Part shown: in pieces, positions 29,744 through 38,976 of the stretch
Numbering within the stretch: the stretch's first letter is position 1
Layout of the letters: every line of letters begins with the position of its first letter
Assembly (NCBI RefSeq): GCF_016901955.1
Contig: NZ_JACJLC010000001.1
Coordinates: forward strand, 1 to 64,000
Origin: Pseudoflavonifractor phocaeensis
GTDB lineage: Bacteria; Bacillota; Clostridia; Oscillospirales; Oscillospiraceae
Length of the DNA stretch: 64,000 nucleotides
Direction: 5' to 3'
Made by a program: the position numbers and the translations under genes
The notes under the pieces: generated by a model
What the model saw: the letters and a program-made list of their open reading frames with translations, nothing else
Told to the model about the DNA's origin: nothing
Database searches by the model: none

Positions 29744-29759
29744 GGGAAAACACAACCTT

Positions 29760-30245
29760 TCACTGGGCTGGCGTCTGCCAGCCCTTGCACACGTCAATCC
29801 AACCCAGGCTGTTGGACAGCCGGGCCAGCTCGTCACAGTTGAGCTTCACAGCGGAGGCGGCGTTGCCGGCGGCGGGGTAGATGGTCTCAAACCGCCGGAG
29901 GGACACGTCCAGGTAGGTAACTGTATTGGGGTGCTCGATGGCGAAGGGGCACACGCCGCCAATCCGGTGGCCGGTGAAGGTTTCCACTTGCTCCGGGCTG
30001 AGCATGGTGGCTTTGTGGTGAAACTGAGCCTTGAACTTGGAGTTATCGATTTTAGCGTCCCCGGCGCACACGATGAGGACGGCCCCATCCTCATGGAGAA
30101 AGGAGAGGGTCTTGGCGATGTGGGCGGGCTGGCAGCCCACCGCCTGGGCGGCCAGCTCCACGGTGGCGCTGGACACGTCAAACTCCCGGATGCGATCCTC
30201 ATAGCCCCGCTGGGCCAGGTAGGCCCGGCATTTCTCGATGGACAA
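29760..30245 (-). CDS. YbaK/EbsC-type aminoacyl-tRNA deacylase
   Basis: 161 aa. Prolyl-tRNA editing (INS superfamily) fold: ELAAQAVGCQPAHIAKTLSF, then KIDNSKFKAQF and HRIGGVCPFA. It hydrolyses mischarged tRNA such as Cys-tRNA-Pro. The start is a TTG at 30245, 3 nt after the thioesterase stop, with a GGGGGG tract about 10 nt upstream as ribosome site. The weak start codon suggests translational coupling. Confidence 0.88.
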   Translation of the reverse strand: MSIEKCRAYLAQRGYEDRIREFDVSSATVELAAQAVGCQPAHIAKTLSFLHEDGAVLIVCAGDAKIDNSKFKAQFHHKATMLSPEQVETFTGHRIGGVCPFAIEHPNTVTYLDVSLRRFETIYPAAGNAASAVKLNCDELARLSNSLGWIDVCKGWQTPAQ

Positions 30246-30248
30246 GGC

Positions 30249-30644
30249 TCAGTTGCCCCCCTTCTTGGCCTGAGCCTTGGCCAGGAAGCGGTCTACGGTG
30301 ATGACAAAACGCTCATGGGTGCCGCCGCCGATGGGGCCGGCCTCGTCAAAGGCCCGGACGGCCAGGGTGATCTTTTTGCCCTCCACGGCGGTGACCTCGG
30401 CCTCGGCCCACACCTTCATGCCGATGGGGGTGGCGGCATCGTGGGTCACGTCCAGCCGGGTACCCACGGTGCCCTGGCCCTCCTCCAGGTGGTCTTGGAC
30501 GGCGTTGACAGCAGCGTTTTCCATCAGAGCCACCATATAGGGGGTGGCGAACACGGGTACCAGGCCGCTGCCCACGGCATCGGCGGTATTGTTGGGGGTG
30601 ACCACGGTTTCGGCCTTCCCCTTCAGTCCAACGGTAATCGGCAT
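30249..30644 (-). CDS. Hot-dog fold thioesterase, FlK-like
   Basis: 131 aa from the ATG at 30644, which follows AGGAGTC. The family of FlK-type thioesterases is marked by LVPVFATPYMVALMENAAVNAV and HDAATPIGMKVWAEAEVTAVEGKKI. Hydrolyses an acyl-CoA; the substrate is unknown. First gene of a three-gene run with YbaK and a DUF308 protein. Confidence 0.82.
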   Translation of the reverse strand: MPITVGLKGKAETVVTPNNTADAVGSGLVPVFATPYMVALMENAAVNAVQDHLEEGQGTVGTRLDVTHDAATPIGMKVWAEAEVTAVEGKKITLAVRAFDEAGPIGGGTHERFVITVDRFLAKAQAKKGGN

Positions 30645-30718
30645 TTGATTTGACTCCTTTTGTATCAGATTGGGTGGTTCTGGCCTTATTCTACCGCAAG
30701 ATCTACCAAATAGCAAGG

Positions 30719-30748
30719 AAAAAGCCGCGCCTAATGGCGCGGCTTTTT
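30719..30748. terminator. Terminator of potD
   Basis: 13-bp stem (30719-30731 with 30736-30748), loop TAAT, minus-strand T5 tract; also T6 on the plus strand. Confidence 0.85.
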
Positions 30749-30760
30749 TGATAAGGCCGG

Positions 30761-31840
30761 TCAGCTGGCGGCCAGCATGAGGCGGGTCCACTCAGAGTCG
30801 TAGAAGGCCAGAATGTCAGCGGGAAGATTCTGGAAGCTCTCGCAGTTGGCCAGGATGGACTCGTCGGGGTAGGCGTAGGGATCGTTGGCGGTCTCCTCGT
30901 CCAGCTCCTCCCGAACGGACAGCAGGGGGGTGGAGTACCAGATCTCCTCGCAGTTCTTCAGGCCGGCGGCGGTGGAGCACATATAGTTGATGAAGATCTC
31001 CGCGTTCTCCTTGTTCTCGGCGTTCTTGGGGATGCACATGGCGTCCACGTACAGGTTGGTGCCCTCCTCCGGCAGGCAGAAAGCCAGGTCGGGGTTGATT
31101 TCCTGCATGGTGAGGAAGTCGCCGTAGTAGTAGGCGCCGATGGCGGCGGAGCCGCCCTGCATCTTTTCAAAGATCTCGTCCATCACGTAGGACTGCACCA
31201 GAGGCTTCTGCTGGATGAGCAGATCCACCGCCTCGGTGATCTGGGCCTGATCGGTGGTGTTGTAGGAGTAGCCCAGGTACTTCAGGGCTACGCCGATGGC
31301 GTCCCGGGAGTTGTTGAACATGAGAATCTGGCCGGCGTATTTCTCATCGAACATAGTGGCCCAGCTGGTGGGGGTCTCCTCCACCATGGTGGTGTTGTAG
31401 ATGATGCCCAACAGGCCCCACATATAGGGCACGCTGTACAGGTTCTCCGGGTCGTAGTCCGGGTTCTTCAGGGCGGGGTCGATATCCTCAAAGTTGGGGA
31501 TGTTGTCAAAGTTCAGGGGCTCCAGCATGTCCTCCTCGATCATCCGGGAGATCATGTAGTCGGAGGGGATGACCACGTCGTAGCTGGCCCCCTCGTTCTT
31601 CAGCATGCCGTACATGGACTCGTTGCTCTCGAAGGTGTCGTACACCACCTCGATGCCGGTCTCGGCGGTGAAGTCCTCCAGCACGGACTCGTCGATATAG
31701 ACGCCCCAGTTGTACACGTTGACCACGCCCTTGTCAGCGGAGGCGGGGTCTTTGGCTTCGCCGGAGGTGGTGCCGCCGCAGCCGGCCAGCAGGCCGAAGG
31801 CCAGGGCGGAGGCGGTCAGGAGCGCAAGAGACTTTTTCAA
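30761..31840 (-). CDS. potD: Spermidine/putrescine-binding lipoprotein PotD
   Basis: 359 aa. Lipoprotein signal with lipobox LLAGC (Cys 21), then an extracellular type II solute-binding fold (VVNVYNWGVYIDESVLEDFTAETG). It delivers polyamines to PotABC. It starts with TTG at 31840; AAAGGGG lies about 13 nt upstream. Last gene of potA-potB-potC-potD, 65 nt after potC. Confidence 0.93.
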   Translation of the reverse strand: MKKSLALLTASALAFGLLAGCGGTTSGEAKDPASADKGVVNVYNWGVYIDESVLEDFTAETGIEVVYDTFESNESMYGMLKNEGASYDVVIPSDYMISRMIEEDMLEPLNFDNIPNFEDIDPALKNPDYDPENLYSVPYMWGLLGIIYNTTMVEETPTSWATMFDEKYAGQILMFNNSRDAIGVALKYLGYSYNTTDQAQITEAVDLLIQQKPLVQSYVMDEIFEKMQGGSAAIGAYYYGDFLTMQEINPDLAFCLPEEGTNLYVDAMCIPKNAENKENAEIFINYMCSTAAGLKNCEEIWYSTPLLSVREELDEETANDPYAYPDESILANCESFQNLPADILAFYDSEWTRLMLAAS

Positions 31841-31905
31841 TTTCTTTCTTTATCCCCTTTCGGAAATTTCTACTATAACCAGCCCCGGAGGGCTTGTTAC
31901 CACGA

Positions 31906-32766
31906 TTACTGTCCGGGATTCAGCTTGGCCCGCTGCCGGGCAAAGGCGTTTTCCTGCCGCACCTGCCGGATGTTCACCGTCAGCAGCAGGGCGAACACCA
32001 CCAGGAACATGAGGGTGGACAGGGCGTTGATCTCGGGGGTCACCGGCTTTTTCACCGCCGTGTAGATCTCCACCGCCAGGGTGGTGACGCCGGAGCCCTT
32101 GGTGAAGTAGCTGATGACAAAGTCGTCGATAGACATGGTGAAGGCAATGATCAGGCCGTTGAGCACGCCGGGCATGATCTCCGGGAGGATGACCTTCCGG
32201 AAGGCGTACCACCCGGAGGCCCCCAGGTCCTGGGCGGCCTCGTACACGTTGGGGTCCAGCCCCCGCAGCCTTGGCATCACCGACAGGATGACGTAGGGGG
32301 CGTTGAAGGTGATGTGGGCAATGAGCAGGGTGCCAAAGCCGGTGCTCCACCGCACCCCCAACAGATCGCTGAGAAAACTACCGTTGAACACCCCGATGGC
32401 AAACACAAAGAGCAGCATCATGGACACGCCGGTGATGATGTCCGCGTTGGTCAGAGGAATGTTGTTGACGGACATACACACACCACGGGCACGGCGGCGC
32501 ATGGAGTAGAAGCCGATGGCAGCGGCGGTGCCCAGGATGGTGGCGATAAAGGCGGCCAGAACCGAGAGGATCACGGTGGTGCGGACTGCCCCCAGCAGGC
32601 GGGCGTTGTTCAGCAGCTCCCCGTACCAGGCCAGGGAGAAGCCCCCCCACACCCGATTACTCTTGGTGGCGTTGAAAGAGAAGATGATGAGCAGCACGAT
32701 GGGGGCGTAGAGGAAGAGATAGACCAGAAGGGTAAAGACCCGGGAGGGAATCCGATGCTTTCTCAC
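31906..32766 (-). CDS. potC: Polyamine ABC permease PotC
   Basis: 286 aa, six hydrophobic helices, with the ABC permease EAA loop around [25 protein letters not shown]. Starts with GTG at 32766, overlapping the potB stop by 4 nt. Confidence 0.93.
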   Translation of the reverse strand: MRKHRIPSRVFTLLVYLFLYAPIVLLIIFSFNATKSNRVWGGFSLAWYGELLNNARLLGAVRTTVILSVLAAFIATILGTAAAIGFYSMRRRARGVCMSVNNIPLTNADIITGVSMMLLFVFAIGVFNGSFLSDLLGVRWSTGFGTLLIAHITFNAPYVILSVMPRLRGLDPNVYEAAQDLGASGWYAFRKVILPEIMPGVLNGLIIAFTMSIDDFVISYFTKGSGVTTLAVEIYTAVKKPVTPEINALSTLMFLVVFALLLTVNIRQVRQENAFARQRAKLNPGQ

Positions 32767-33611
32767 AGGACCGCCACCCCCTCTTCACCCTCGCCGAAGC
32801 GGTTCATGAGGGCCATCAGTACCAGAACGATCACCATCATCACCAGGGCGATGGCTGAGCCCAGGTGGGGGTTGTAGGCATTGCCCAAAAACTGCATCTC
32901 AATCAGGTCGCCCAGCAGCAGGGTCTTGGCCCCGCCCAGTAGCCGGGACAGGGCAAAGGTAGATACTGAGGGAATGAACACCATGGTCACCCCGGACAGC
33001 ACCCCCGGCAGGGACAGGGGGAAGATCACCTTCCGGAACACCATGGAGCTGTTGGCCCCCAGGTCCTGGGCTGCCTCGATAACCTTGGGGTCGATCTTGT
33101 CGATGACCGAGAAGATGGGCAGCACCATGAAGGGCAGGAAGTTGTACACCATACCCAGCACGATGGCCCCTTGGGTGTTGATCATGTGAAAAAATTTCAG
33201 ATCGGTGCCGAAAATGGCGTTCCAAAGGTCAATAAAGCCGATGGCGGACAAAAACTGGTTGATAAGACCGTTGTCGTCCAGGATGGTCATCCAGGCGTAG
33301 GTCCGCAGCAGGAAGTTCATCCACATGGGCAGCATAATGAGCATCATGGCCACCTTGCGCACCATCAGGCTCTCCCGGGAAAGGAAATAGGCCAGGGGAT
33401 AGCCGATGAGGATGCAGATGGCGGTGGCCACAAAGGCCAGTACGAAGGAGTTGCGGAAGGCGGGCACGTAGGTGCCCATATTGCTGAAATTGTTCAGGGT
33501 AAGGCTGCCGTCCTGACCGGTGAAGGCAAAGACCACCACCAGTACCAGAGGAGCCACCACAAAAATCGCCATCCAGACCACGTAGGGTGCGGCCAGCCAC
33601 TTATTCCTCAT
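32763..33611 (-). CDS. potB: Polyamine ABC permease PotB
   Basis: 282 aa from the ATG at 33611 (GGAGGGAGA upstream, inside the end of potA). Six hydrophobic helices; EAA loop [25 protein letters not shown]. Overlaps potA by 11 nt and potC by 4 nt, showing tight translational coupling. Confidence 0.93.
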   Translation of the reverse strand: MRNKWLAAPYVVWMAIFVVAPLVLVVVFAFTGQDGSLTLNNFSNMGTYVPAFRNSFVLAFVATAICILIGYPLAYFLSRESLMVRKVAMMLIMLPMWMNFLLRTYAWMTILDDNGLINQFLSAIGFIDLWNAIFGTDLKFFHMINTQGAIVLGMVYNFLPFMVLPIFSVIDKIDPKVIEAAQDLGANSSMVFRKVIFPLSLPGVLSGVTMVFIPSVSTFALSRLLGGAKTLLLGDLIEMQFLGNAYNPHLGSAIALVMMVIVLVLMALMNRFGEGEEGVAVL

Positions 33612-34770
33612 CGCCGTCTCCCTCCTCCGGTCCATCCTGGTTGAGCTCGTCATACTCGGAGGAATAGGAGCTGTAGTCGCCAAAGGTGCCGGAATACCGG
33701 CTCTTTTTCATGATGTGGAAGCCGTCTGGGTCGATTTTCACCCCGATCTTTGCCCCAACGGGGGAGTAGTCTGTGGTCTGGATCAGCCACTTGAAACCCC
33801 GGAAATCCACGATGATATCATAGTGGATGCCCTTGAAGGTGACCTCGGTAACGGTGCCGGTGAGCTGGCCCTCGGCCTCAGGCACGATATCGATGTCCTC
33901 CGGCCGGATGACCACATCCACCGCTTCGCCGGGGGCGAAGCCCTTGTCCAGACACCGGAACTTCCGGCCGTACATGCCCACCACATAGTCCTCGTGCATG
34001 ATGCCGTCAATGATGTTGGACTCGCCAATGAAGTCGGCCACAAAGGCATTTTTGGGCTCGTTGTAAATGTCCTCCGGGGTGCCGATCTGTTGAATTTTGC
34101 CCTCGTTCATCACCACAATGGTATCGGACATAGTGAGGGCCTCTTCCTGATCGTGGGTGACATAGACAAAGGTAATGCCCACCTGCTGCTGGATACGCTT
34201 GAGCTCGATCTGCATATCCTTCCGCAGCTTCAGGTCCAAGGCGCCCAGGGGCTCGTCCAGCAGCAGGACCTGAGGCCGGTTGACAATGGCCCGGGCAATA
34301 GCAACCCGCTGCTGCTGGCCACCGGAGAGGGAGTTTACCGACCGTTTGCCGAAGCCGGCCAGATTCACCAGGGCCAAAGCCTCCTCCACCCGCTCCTTGA
34401 CCTCGGACTCAGGTACCTTCATCAGCTTACCCGGGTTTTGGGGGTCAGGTACCTTATTCACCCGCAGGCCGAAGGCCACATTCTCAAAGATGTTCATGTG
34501 AGTAAACAGAGCGTATTTCTGAAAGACAGTGTTGACCTTCCGCTTGTGGGGGGGAACGTCATTGATCCTCACACCGTCAAAGTACACGTCGCCGGAGGTG
34601 GGTTTCTGAAACCCGCCGATGATCCGCAGTGTCGTAGTTTTACCACACCCGGAGGGGCCCAGCAGCGTGAGGAATTCCTTGTCGTTGATATAGAGATTGA
34701 TGTGATCCAGGATAACGTCGTCGTCAAATTTCATGAAGCAATCCGACAGGCGGATCAGTTCCTTGGACAT
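33601..34770 (-). CDS. potA: Polyamine ABC ATPase PotA
   Basis: 389 aa from the ATG at 34770, which follows GGGGGAGG. Walker [10 protein letters not shown], signature LSGGQQQR, Walker [13 protein letters not shown] loop VTHDQEEAL, then a TOBE domain. An acidic, Tyr/Ser-rich tail (about 355-389) extends beyond the usual end. First gene of the pot operon. Confidence 0.93.
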   Translation of the reverse strand: MSKELIRLSDCFMKFDDDVILDHINLYINDKEFLTLLGPSGCGKTTTLRIIGGFQKPTSGDVYFDGVRINDVPPHKRKVNTVFQKYALFTHMNIFENVAFGLRVNKVPDPQNPGKLMKVPESEVKERVEEALALVNLAGFGKRSVNSLSGGQQQRVAIARAIVNRPQVLLLDEPLGALDLKLRKDMQIELKRIQQQVGITFVYVTHDQEEALTMSDTIVVMNEGKIQQIGTPEDIYNEPKNAFVADFIGESNIIDGIMHEDYVVGMYGRKFRCLDKGFAPGEAVDVVIRPEDIDIVPEAEGQLTGTVTEVTFKGIHYDIIVDFRGFKWLIQTTDYSPVGAKIGVKIDPDGFHIMKKSRYSGTFGDYSSYSSEYDELNQDGPEEGDGDEE

Positions 34771-34802
34771 GTATCCTCCCCCATTTCTGAATGGCATTAA
34801 AA

Positions 34803-34832
34803 GGCGTACCCAAACCGGCGGTTGGGTACGCC
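34803..34832 (-). promoter_or_regulatory. Inverted repeat at start of pot mRNA
   Basis: Perfect 11-bp arms (34803-34813 with 34822-34832), 8-nt loop, starting about 8 nt after the predicted transcription start and followed by TTTTAATG. It could be an operator, a 5' stabilising stem or a short attenuator. Confidence 0.55.
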
Positions 34833-34846
34833 CTATTGACGAAACA

Positions 34847-34875
34847 AATATATATGGTATTGCGAAAAATGTCAA
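34847..34875 (-). promoter_or_regulatory. Promoter of potABCD
   Basis: Minus strand TTGACA (34870-34875), 17-nt spacer, TATATT (34847-34852). Confidence 0.85.
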
Positions 34876-35108
34876 TAATAAAACAGGACTTTTCAGGGAT
34901 TTTACGGTTTCTCTTCCTGGTATGGAGGTGTGAGACAGGGGTAGCTTGAAGATCCATCCTTGCTGGAACGGAGCGCCGCCGGCGGAAAAGGTGATGCGCG
35001 TCATGGTAAACAGGACATTTTCCGCCTTGTCATATTTATTTCAGTCCGGGAAATAGGCAAAGTATGCTTTGAATCTGTTGGAGCACATATCCATGCCTCA
35101 ATGGTCAT
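34876..35108. other. Intergenic between pot operon and XRE gene
   Basis: AT-richer than its surroundings. A short open frame on the plus strand has no ribosome site and no protein-like features. I see no RNA gene. Confidence 0.4.
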
Positions 35109-35141
35109 AGTACCACAAGTACTGACAAAATACAATATAAT
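35109..35141 (+). promoter_or_regulatory. XRE gene promoter with overlapping inverted repeat
   Basis: TATAAT at 35136-35141; the poor -35 (CCACAA, 35113-35118) is covered by the inverted repeat AGTAC-CACAA-GTACT (35109-35123). A repressor bound there would block polymerase. Confidence 0.5.
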
Positions 35142-35175
35142 ATGGTGTATAAGGGATAAAATAAATTGCCTACAA

Positions 35176-35216
35176 AGCGAGAGACTCTCGCTACACTTTA
35201 TTTAAAGGAGCGAGAG
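35176..35216 (+). promoter_or_regulatory. Leader with alternative hairpins over ribosome site
   Basis: AGCGAGAG occurs at 35176-35183 and again at 35209-35216, beside the AGGAG ribosome site. CTCTCGCT at 35185-35192 can pair with either copy. The second pairing would hide the start region of the XRE gene. Confidence 0.45.
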
Positions 35217-35218
35217 CA

Positions 35219-35443
35219 ATGGATGGAAGGCATTATAAAGTATTTGTTCAAATAGGGCTGAATATCATGTATTATCGTAAAGAACGAGGCTGGACGCAGA
35301 TGGAATTGGCGGAGGCCGTTGATTTGAGCAGGAATCACATGCAGCGGATCGAGGCGGCTACTGCCGTCCCCAGCCTGTCCACTCTGCTGGATATTGCCGA
35401 TGCCCTGGGGGTACCGGTACAGAAGCTGTTTGACCAGCGGTGA
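35219..35443 (+). CDS. XRE-family regulator, single HTH
   Basis: 74 aa, little more than one Cro/CI helix-turn-helix (WTQMELAEAVDLSRNHMQRIEAATAVPSLSTLLDIADALGV). AAAGGAG precedes the ATG. Cytoplasmic DNA-binding protein; probably autoregulated through the repeat at 35109. A TetR gene starts 62 nt downstream on the same strand. Confidence 0.85.
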   Translation: MDGRHYKVFVQIGLNIMYYRKERGWTQMELAEAVDLSRNHMQRIEAATAVPSLSTLLDIADALGVPVQKLFDQR

Positions 35444-35505
35444 GCGCCGGTTCGGACAGGCTGTTACCCCGATAAGATCCCGTGTACAAAGGAGGCTGAG
35501 CCGCC

Positions 35506-36051
35506 GTGCCCACCGATATGAAAAGAACCATCGCGGAGGCTGCCCAGACTCTGCTGACCGAGCGTCATGTGAAGAAGTTGACAGTCAAGGATATCGTGGA
35601 ACAGTGCCACATTACCCGGCAGGCCTTTTATTATCACTTTGAGGGAATCCCCGAGTTGCTTCGCTGGATGATCGACGGCTACTTTGAGAAGATGATGGAA
35701 GAGACCATGGCCCAGGAGGACGGAGAGGCGGGGCTGCGCTGCTTTTTTGTCCTGGCCATCAACGCCGCCCCCTATGTGATCCATGGGATGAAAAGCAACT
35801 ACGGAGAAGAGCTGGAGCGGCTGTTGCGGCAGAGCTTTCACCGATATTTCGCCCTGGCCTCCCAGCGGAAGCATTTTTACCCCAACTGCACCCATTCCCA
35901 GCTGGAGGTCATACTGCGCTATCACAGTCAGGCCATTCTGGGCCTGCTGGAAGAATGGACGGAGGAGGATACCGAGCGGCTGGATCAGATTGTCCACACC
36001 GTTTACCACATCATGACAGCGGAGATCCCGCCCTGGGATAGCCGCGGCTGA
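35506..36051 (+). CDS. TetR-family regulator
   Basis: 181 aa from a GTG at 35506 (AAAGGAGG about 11 nt upstream; an ATG at 35518 is an alternative). The N-terminal HTH is VKKLTVKDIVEQCHITRQAFYYHFEGIPELL; the rest is an all-helical ligand domain resembling the DhaS-type group. Target unknown; the ftsH operon follows 136 nt downstream after a terminator. Confidence 0.85.
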   Translation: MPTDMKRTIAEAAQTLLTERHVKKLTVKDIVEQCHITRQAFYYHFEGIPELLRWMIDGYFEKMMEETMAQEDGEAGLRCFFVLAINAAPYVIHGMKSNYGEELERLLRQSFHRYFALASQRKHFYPNCTHSQLEVILRYHSQAILGLLEEWTEEDTERLDQIVHTVYHIMTAEIPPWDSRG

Positions 36052-36065
36052 TATTTTGCTTGCCA

Positions 36066-36106
36066 AAAGCGCCGGAGTGTAAAAGGTTTTTACACTCCGG
36101 CGCTTT
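36066..36106 (+). terminator. Terminator of TetR gene
   Basis: Perfect 19-bp stem with 3-nt loop; the 3' arm ends in CTTTGTGT, so the T tract is short. Confidence 0.75.
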
Positions 36107-36135
36107 GTGTCTATACACGGAGAAACTTCTGCTCA

Positions 36136-36163
36136 TTGCGGGTAAAAGGCCATTCTTTATAAT
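36136..36163 (+). promoter_or_regulatory. Promoter of helical protein-ftsH operon
   Basis: TTGCGG (36136-36141), 16-nt spacer, TATAAT (36158-36163). Confidence 0.65.
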
Positions 36164-36186
36164 AATAGCAGAAAGGAGGCGGGAGC

Positions 36187-36618
36187 ATGGCCCATGAGAT
36201 TCTTTCTGTCAAGCTCTGTGAGCTGGAGGACCAGCTGGCTCGGCTGAGCAGCCGCATCCATCTGAGCGAAACAGCCGGCCGCCCGCAATTACAGCAGGAG
36301 ATCCGGGCCCTGCGCCGGGAGTGTGCCGAAACGGAACTGACTCTGCGGACAAGGCTAACGCATTCCCGGGCGGAAGTGGCGTCCGTTCTAGCGGGCTCTT
36401 ACGGCGAGGTGGAGCAGAGCCTGAAACAAGCCAGGACCACGCTGCGAAAGCAGATATCCCAGAGCGGTGACCCGGAGAGCGCGGCGGAGGGAAAGATCCT
36501 CCTGGCGGAATACGCCCTGGATTTTGCTCTCCAGGCGGCCAACCGGGCTCTGCTACTGGCTATGGAGGCGATCGACGCCCAGGATATGGAACGGAAAGGA
36601 GATAAAGCGTTGTCATGA
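36187..36618 (+). CDS. Helical protein of unknown function
   Basis: 143 aa, Glu/Arg/Leu-rich, predicted almost wholly alpha-helical with a likely coiled coil (about 8-60, [14 protein letters not shown] ... [12 protein letters not shown]). No signal or membrane segment. AAAGGAGG precedes the ATG. It overlaps ftsH by 4 nt, so the two are translationally coupled, and it could be an adaptor or regulator of the protease. I recognise no family. Confidence 0.7.
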   Translation: MAHEILSVKLCELEDQLARLSSRIHLSETAGRPQLQQEIRALRRECAETELTLRTRLTHSRAEVASVLAGSYGEVEQSLKQARTTLRKQISQSGDPESAAEGKILLAEYALDFALQAANRALLLAMEAIDAQDMERKGDKALS

Positions 36619-38421
36619 AAGAAGTAAAAACGCCCAAAAAACCCCTGGTTTACTATTACTGTATTGTATTACTGATCATTTTTCTGTTCAACATCCTTGT
36701 GACTCCTCTGCTTACCCGCAATCAGGTGGTGGAGGTGGACTACGGCACCTTCATGGACATGATCGAGGCGGAGGATGTGGGCGCGGTACAGGTGGAGGAT
36801 ACCCAGATCCTGTTTACGGACAAGGATGGGAGCGCATTATATAAAACCGGCCTGATGGAGGATCCCACCCTCACCCAGCGTCTCCATGACACGGGGGCGG
36901 AATTTACCCGGGTGATCGAAGAGCCCATCTCGCCCATTTGGAGCTTCCTGCTCACCTTTGTGCTACCTATTTTGATCTTTGCCGCCCTGGGTCAATATAT
37001 GAGCAAAAAGCTGATGGAGCAGGCGGGTGGCGGCAAAGGCTCCATGGCATTTGGAATGGGAAAGAGCAATGCCAAGATCTATGTGCAGTCCACCAAGGGG
37101 ATCCGTTTTTCCGATGTAGCCGGCGAGGACGAGGCCAAGGAAAGCCTGGCCGAGGTGGTGGATTATCTGCACAACCCCGGCAAATACAGCCAGGCCGGGG
37201 CTGCCATGCCTAAGGGAATCTTGCTGGTGGGCCCTCCGGGTACCGGCAAGACCATGCTGGCCAAGGCGGTGGCCGGTGAAGCCGACGTTCCCTTCTTCTC
37301 CATTTCCGGGTCGGAGTTTGTGGAGATGTTTGTGGGCATGGGGGCCTCCAAGGTCCGGGACCTGTTCAAGCAGGCCAAGGAAAAAGCGCCTTGTATCGTG
37401 TTTATCGACGAAATCGACGCCATCGGCCAGAAGCGTAGTTCGGGGGGCGGCTACGGCGGCAACGACGAGCGGGAGCAGACCCTCAACCAGCTGCTCACTG
37501 AGATGGACGGATTTGAGGAGAATACCGGCGTCATCATCCTGGCCGCTACCAACCGGCCGGAGTCCCTGGACCCTGCTCTCACCCGCCCTGGCCGGTTTGA
37601 CCGGCGAGTACCGTCTGAAGGTCCACGCCAAGAAGATCAAGACGGCGGAGGATGTAGACTTCCACACCATCGCCCGCATGGCGGCTGGAGCCTCCGGTGC
37701 GGAACTGGCCAATATTATCAACGAGGCCGCCCTTCGGGCGGTGCGCGGTGGCCGCGTTATCGTCAACGAGTCTGACCTGGAGGAAAGCATCGAGGTGGTC
37801 ATCGCTGGGTATCAGAAGAAGAATGCCGTCCTCTCCGACCGGGAGAAGAAGGTGGTGGCCTATCACGAGATCGGCCACGCCCTGGTGGCCGCTATGCAGA
37901 GCCACTCCGCCCCGGTACAGAAGATCACAATCATCCCCCGCACCTCCGGCGCCCTGGGCTACACCATGCAGGTGGACACCGGGGACAAGTACCTGCTGAC
38001 CAAGGAAGAGATAGAGGATAAGATTGCCACCTATACCGGCGGTCGGGCGGCGGAAGAGGTGGTTTTCGGTTCCATCACCACCGGCGCATCCAATGACATC
38101 GAACAGGCCACCAAGCTGGCCCGGGCCATGATCAGCCGGTATGGCATGAGCGAGGAGTTTGATATGGTGGCAATGGAGACGGTGAACAACCAATACCTGG
38201 GAGGCGATTCCTCTCTGGCCTGCGCTCCTGAGACCCAGCGAGAGATCGACCGGAAGGTGGTAGAGCTGGTAAAGACCCAGCATCAAAAGGCCAAAAAGCT
38301 CTTGGAGGACAATCGGGACAAGCTGGACCAGCTGGACCAGCTGGCCGGGTTCCTTTATGAAAAAGAGACCATTACCGGAGAGGAGTTTATGGAGATCCTG
38401 ACAGGAGGGGAGCGGCAATGA
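36615..38421 (+). pseudogene. ftsH: ftsH, frame broken by internal deletion
   Basis: Membrane AAA+ zinc protease in two frames. Frame 1 (from 36615) has TM1 (about 11-33), TM2 (about 107-128), Walker A GPPGTGKT (206-213), Walker B IVFIDEID (261-268) and the arginine-finger region [12 protein letters not shown] (321-332). At about 37613 the reading continues in another frame with [14 protein letters not shown] and onward to 38421, including YHEIGHAL (zinc site) and GGRAAEEVVFG. The usual VELPDLKGREEI-like stretch is missing, consistent with loss of about 35 nt. Frame 1 then stops at 37775. Unless this is an assembly error, no full FtsH is made; the product would lack the peptidase domain. Confidence 0.85.
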
Positions 38422-38960
38422 GGAAGCACTCAAGCTTTGGCTGGCTGGAGTTAGGGATCGGCATTCTGCTGATTCTGCTGGGCGTCCTGGCCTTTGTCAA
38501 GCCGGATCTGGCCCTGACTGGCTTGGTGTTCGCCTATGGTGTCGCCGCGGTGGCCATGGGCGTGGCGGACATCATCCTGTATATCCGGGTGGAGCGATAC
38601 ACGGGTTTTGGCCCCATGCTCTCCCTGATTTCAGGAATTATGAGCGTGATGTCCGGCCTGATGCTGGTGGTATATCCCGGTACGGGAGTGTTGGTGCTCA
38701 CTGTTCTGTTCCCTATCTGGTTTATTGCCCACTGTGTCTCCCGGCTGGCCCATCTGGGACATATCCGCTTTGTAGCGGGAAACGGGATCTATTATTTCAT
38801 TTTGACCATCAACATCATCGGACTGTTTTTGGGTATCCTAATGGCTGTCTATCCGCTGTTTACTCTGACCACCATCCGCTGCTTTGCCAGTGCCTATTTG
38901 ATCCTGCTGGGTGTGGACAGTGTGGTGATGGCGGTCAGCCGTATGGGAAAGCGATGGTAA
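38418..38960 (+). CDS. HdeD/DUF308-like membrane protein
   Basis: 180 aa with about six hydrophobic helices in paired repeats (LELGIGILLILLGVLAFVKP, VYPGTGVLVLTVLFPIW, IIGLFLGILMAVYPLF). Overlaps the ftsH end by 4 nt and has GGAGGGGAGCGGCA upstream. A paralogue of the protein at 29159. Its coupling to ftsH suggests a membrane-stress role, but this is inference. Confidence 0.82.
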   Translation: MRKHSSFGWLELGIGILLILLGVLAFVKPDLALTGLVFAYGVAAVAMGVADIILYIRVERYTGFGPMLSLISGIMSVMSGLMLVVYPGTGVLVLTVLFPIWFIAHCVSRLAHLGHIRFVAGNGIYYFILTINIIGLFLGILMAVYPLFTLTTIRCFASAYLILLGVDSVVMAVSRMGKRW

Positions 38961-38976
38961 GGAAGGAGACAATCCT

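Noticed and set aside
34960-35205. 81-codon plus-strand frame between pot and the XRE gene
   Set aside because: TTG start without ribosome site, no protein-like pattern, and it overlaps the XRE promoter and leader.
36615-38421. Programmed ribosomal frameshift in ftsH
   Set aside because: No slippery sequence is visible at 37613, and about 12 conserved residues are missing, which a frameshift alone would not explain; a deletion does.
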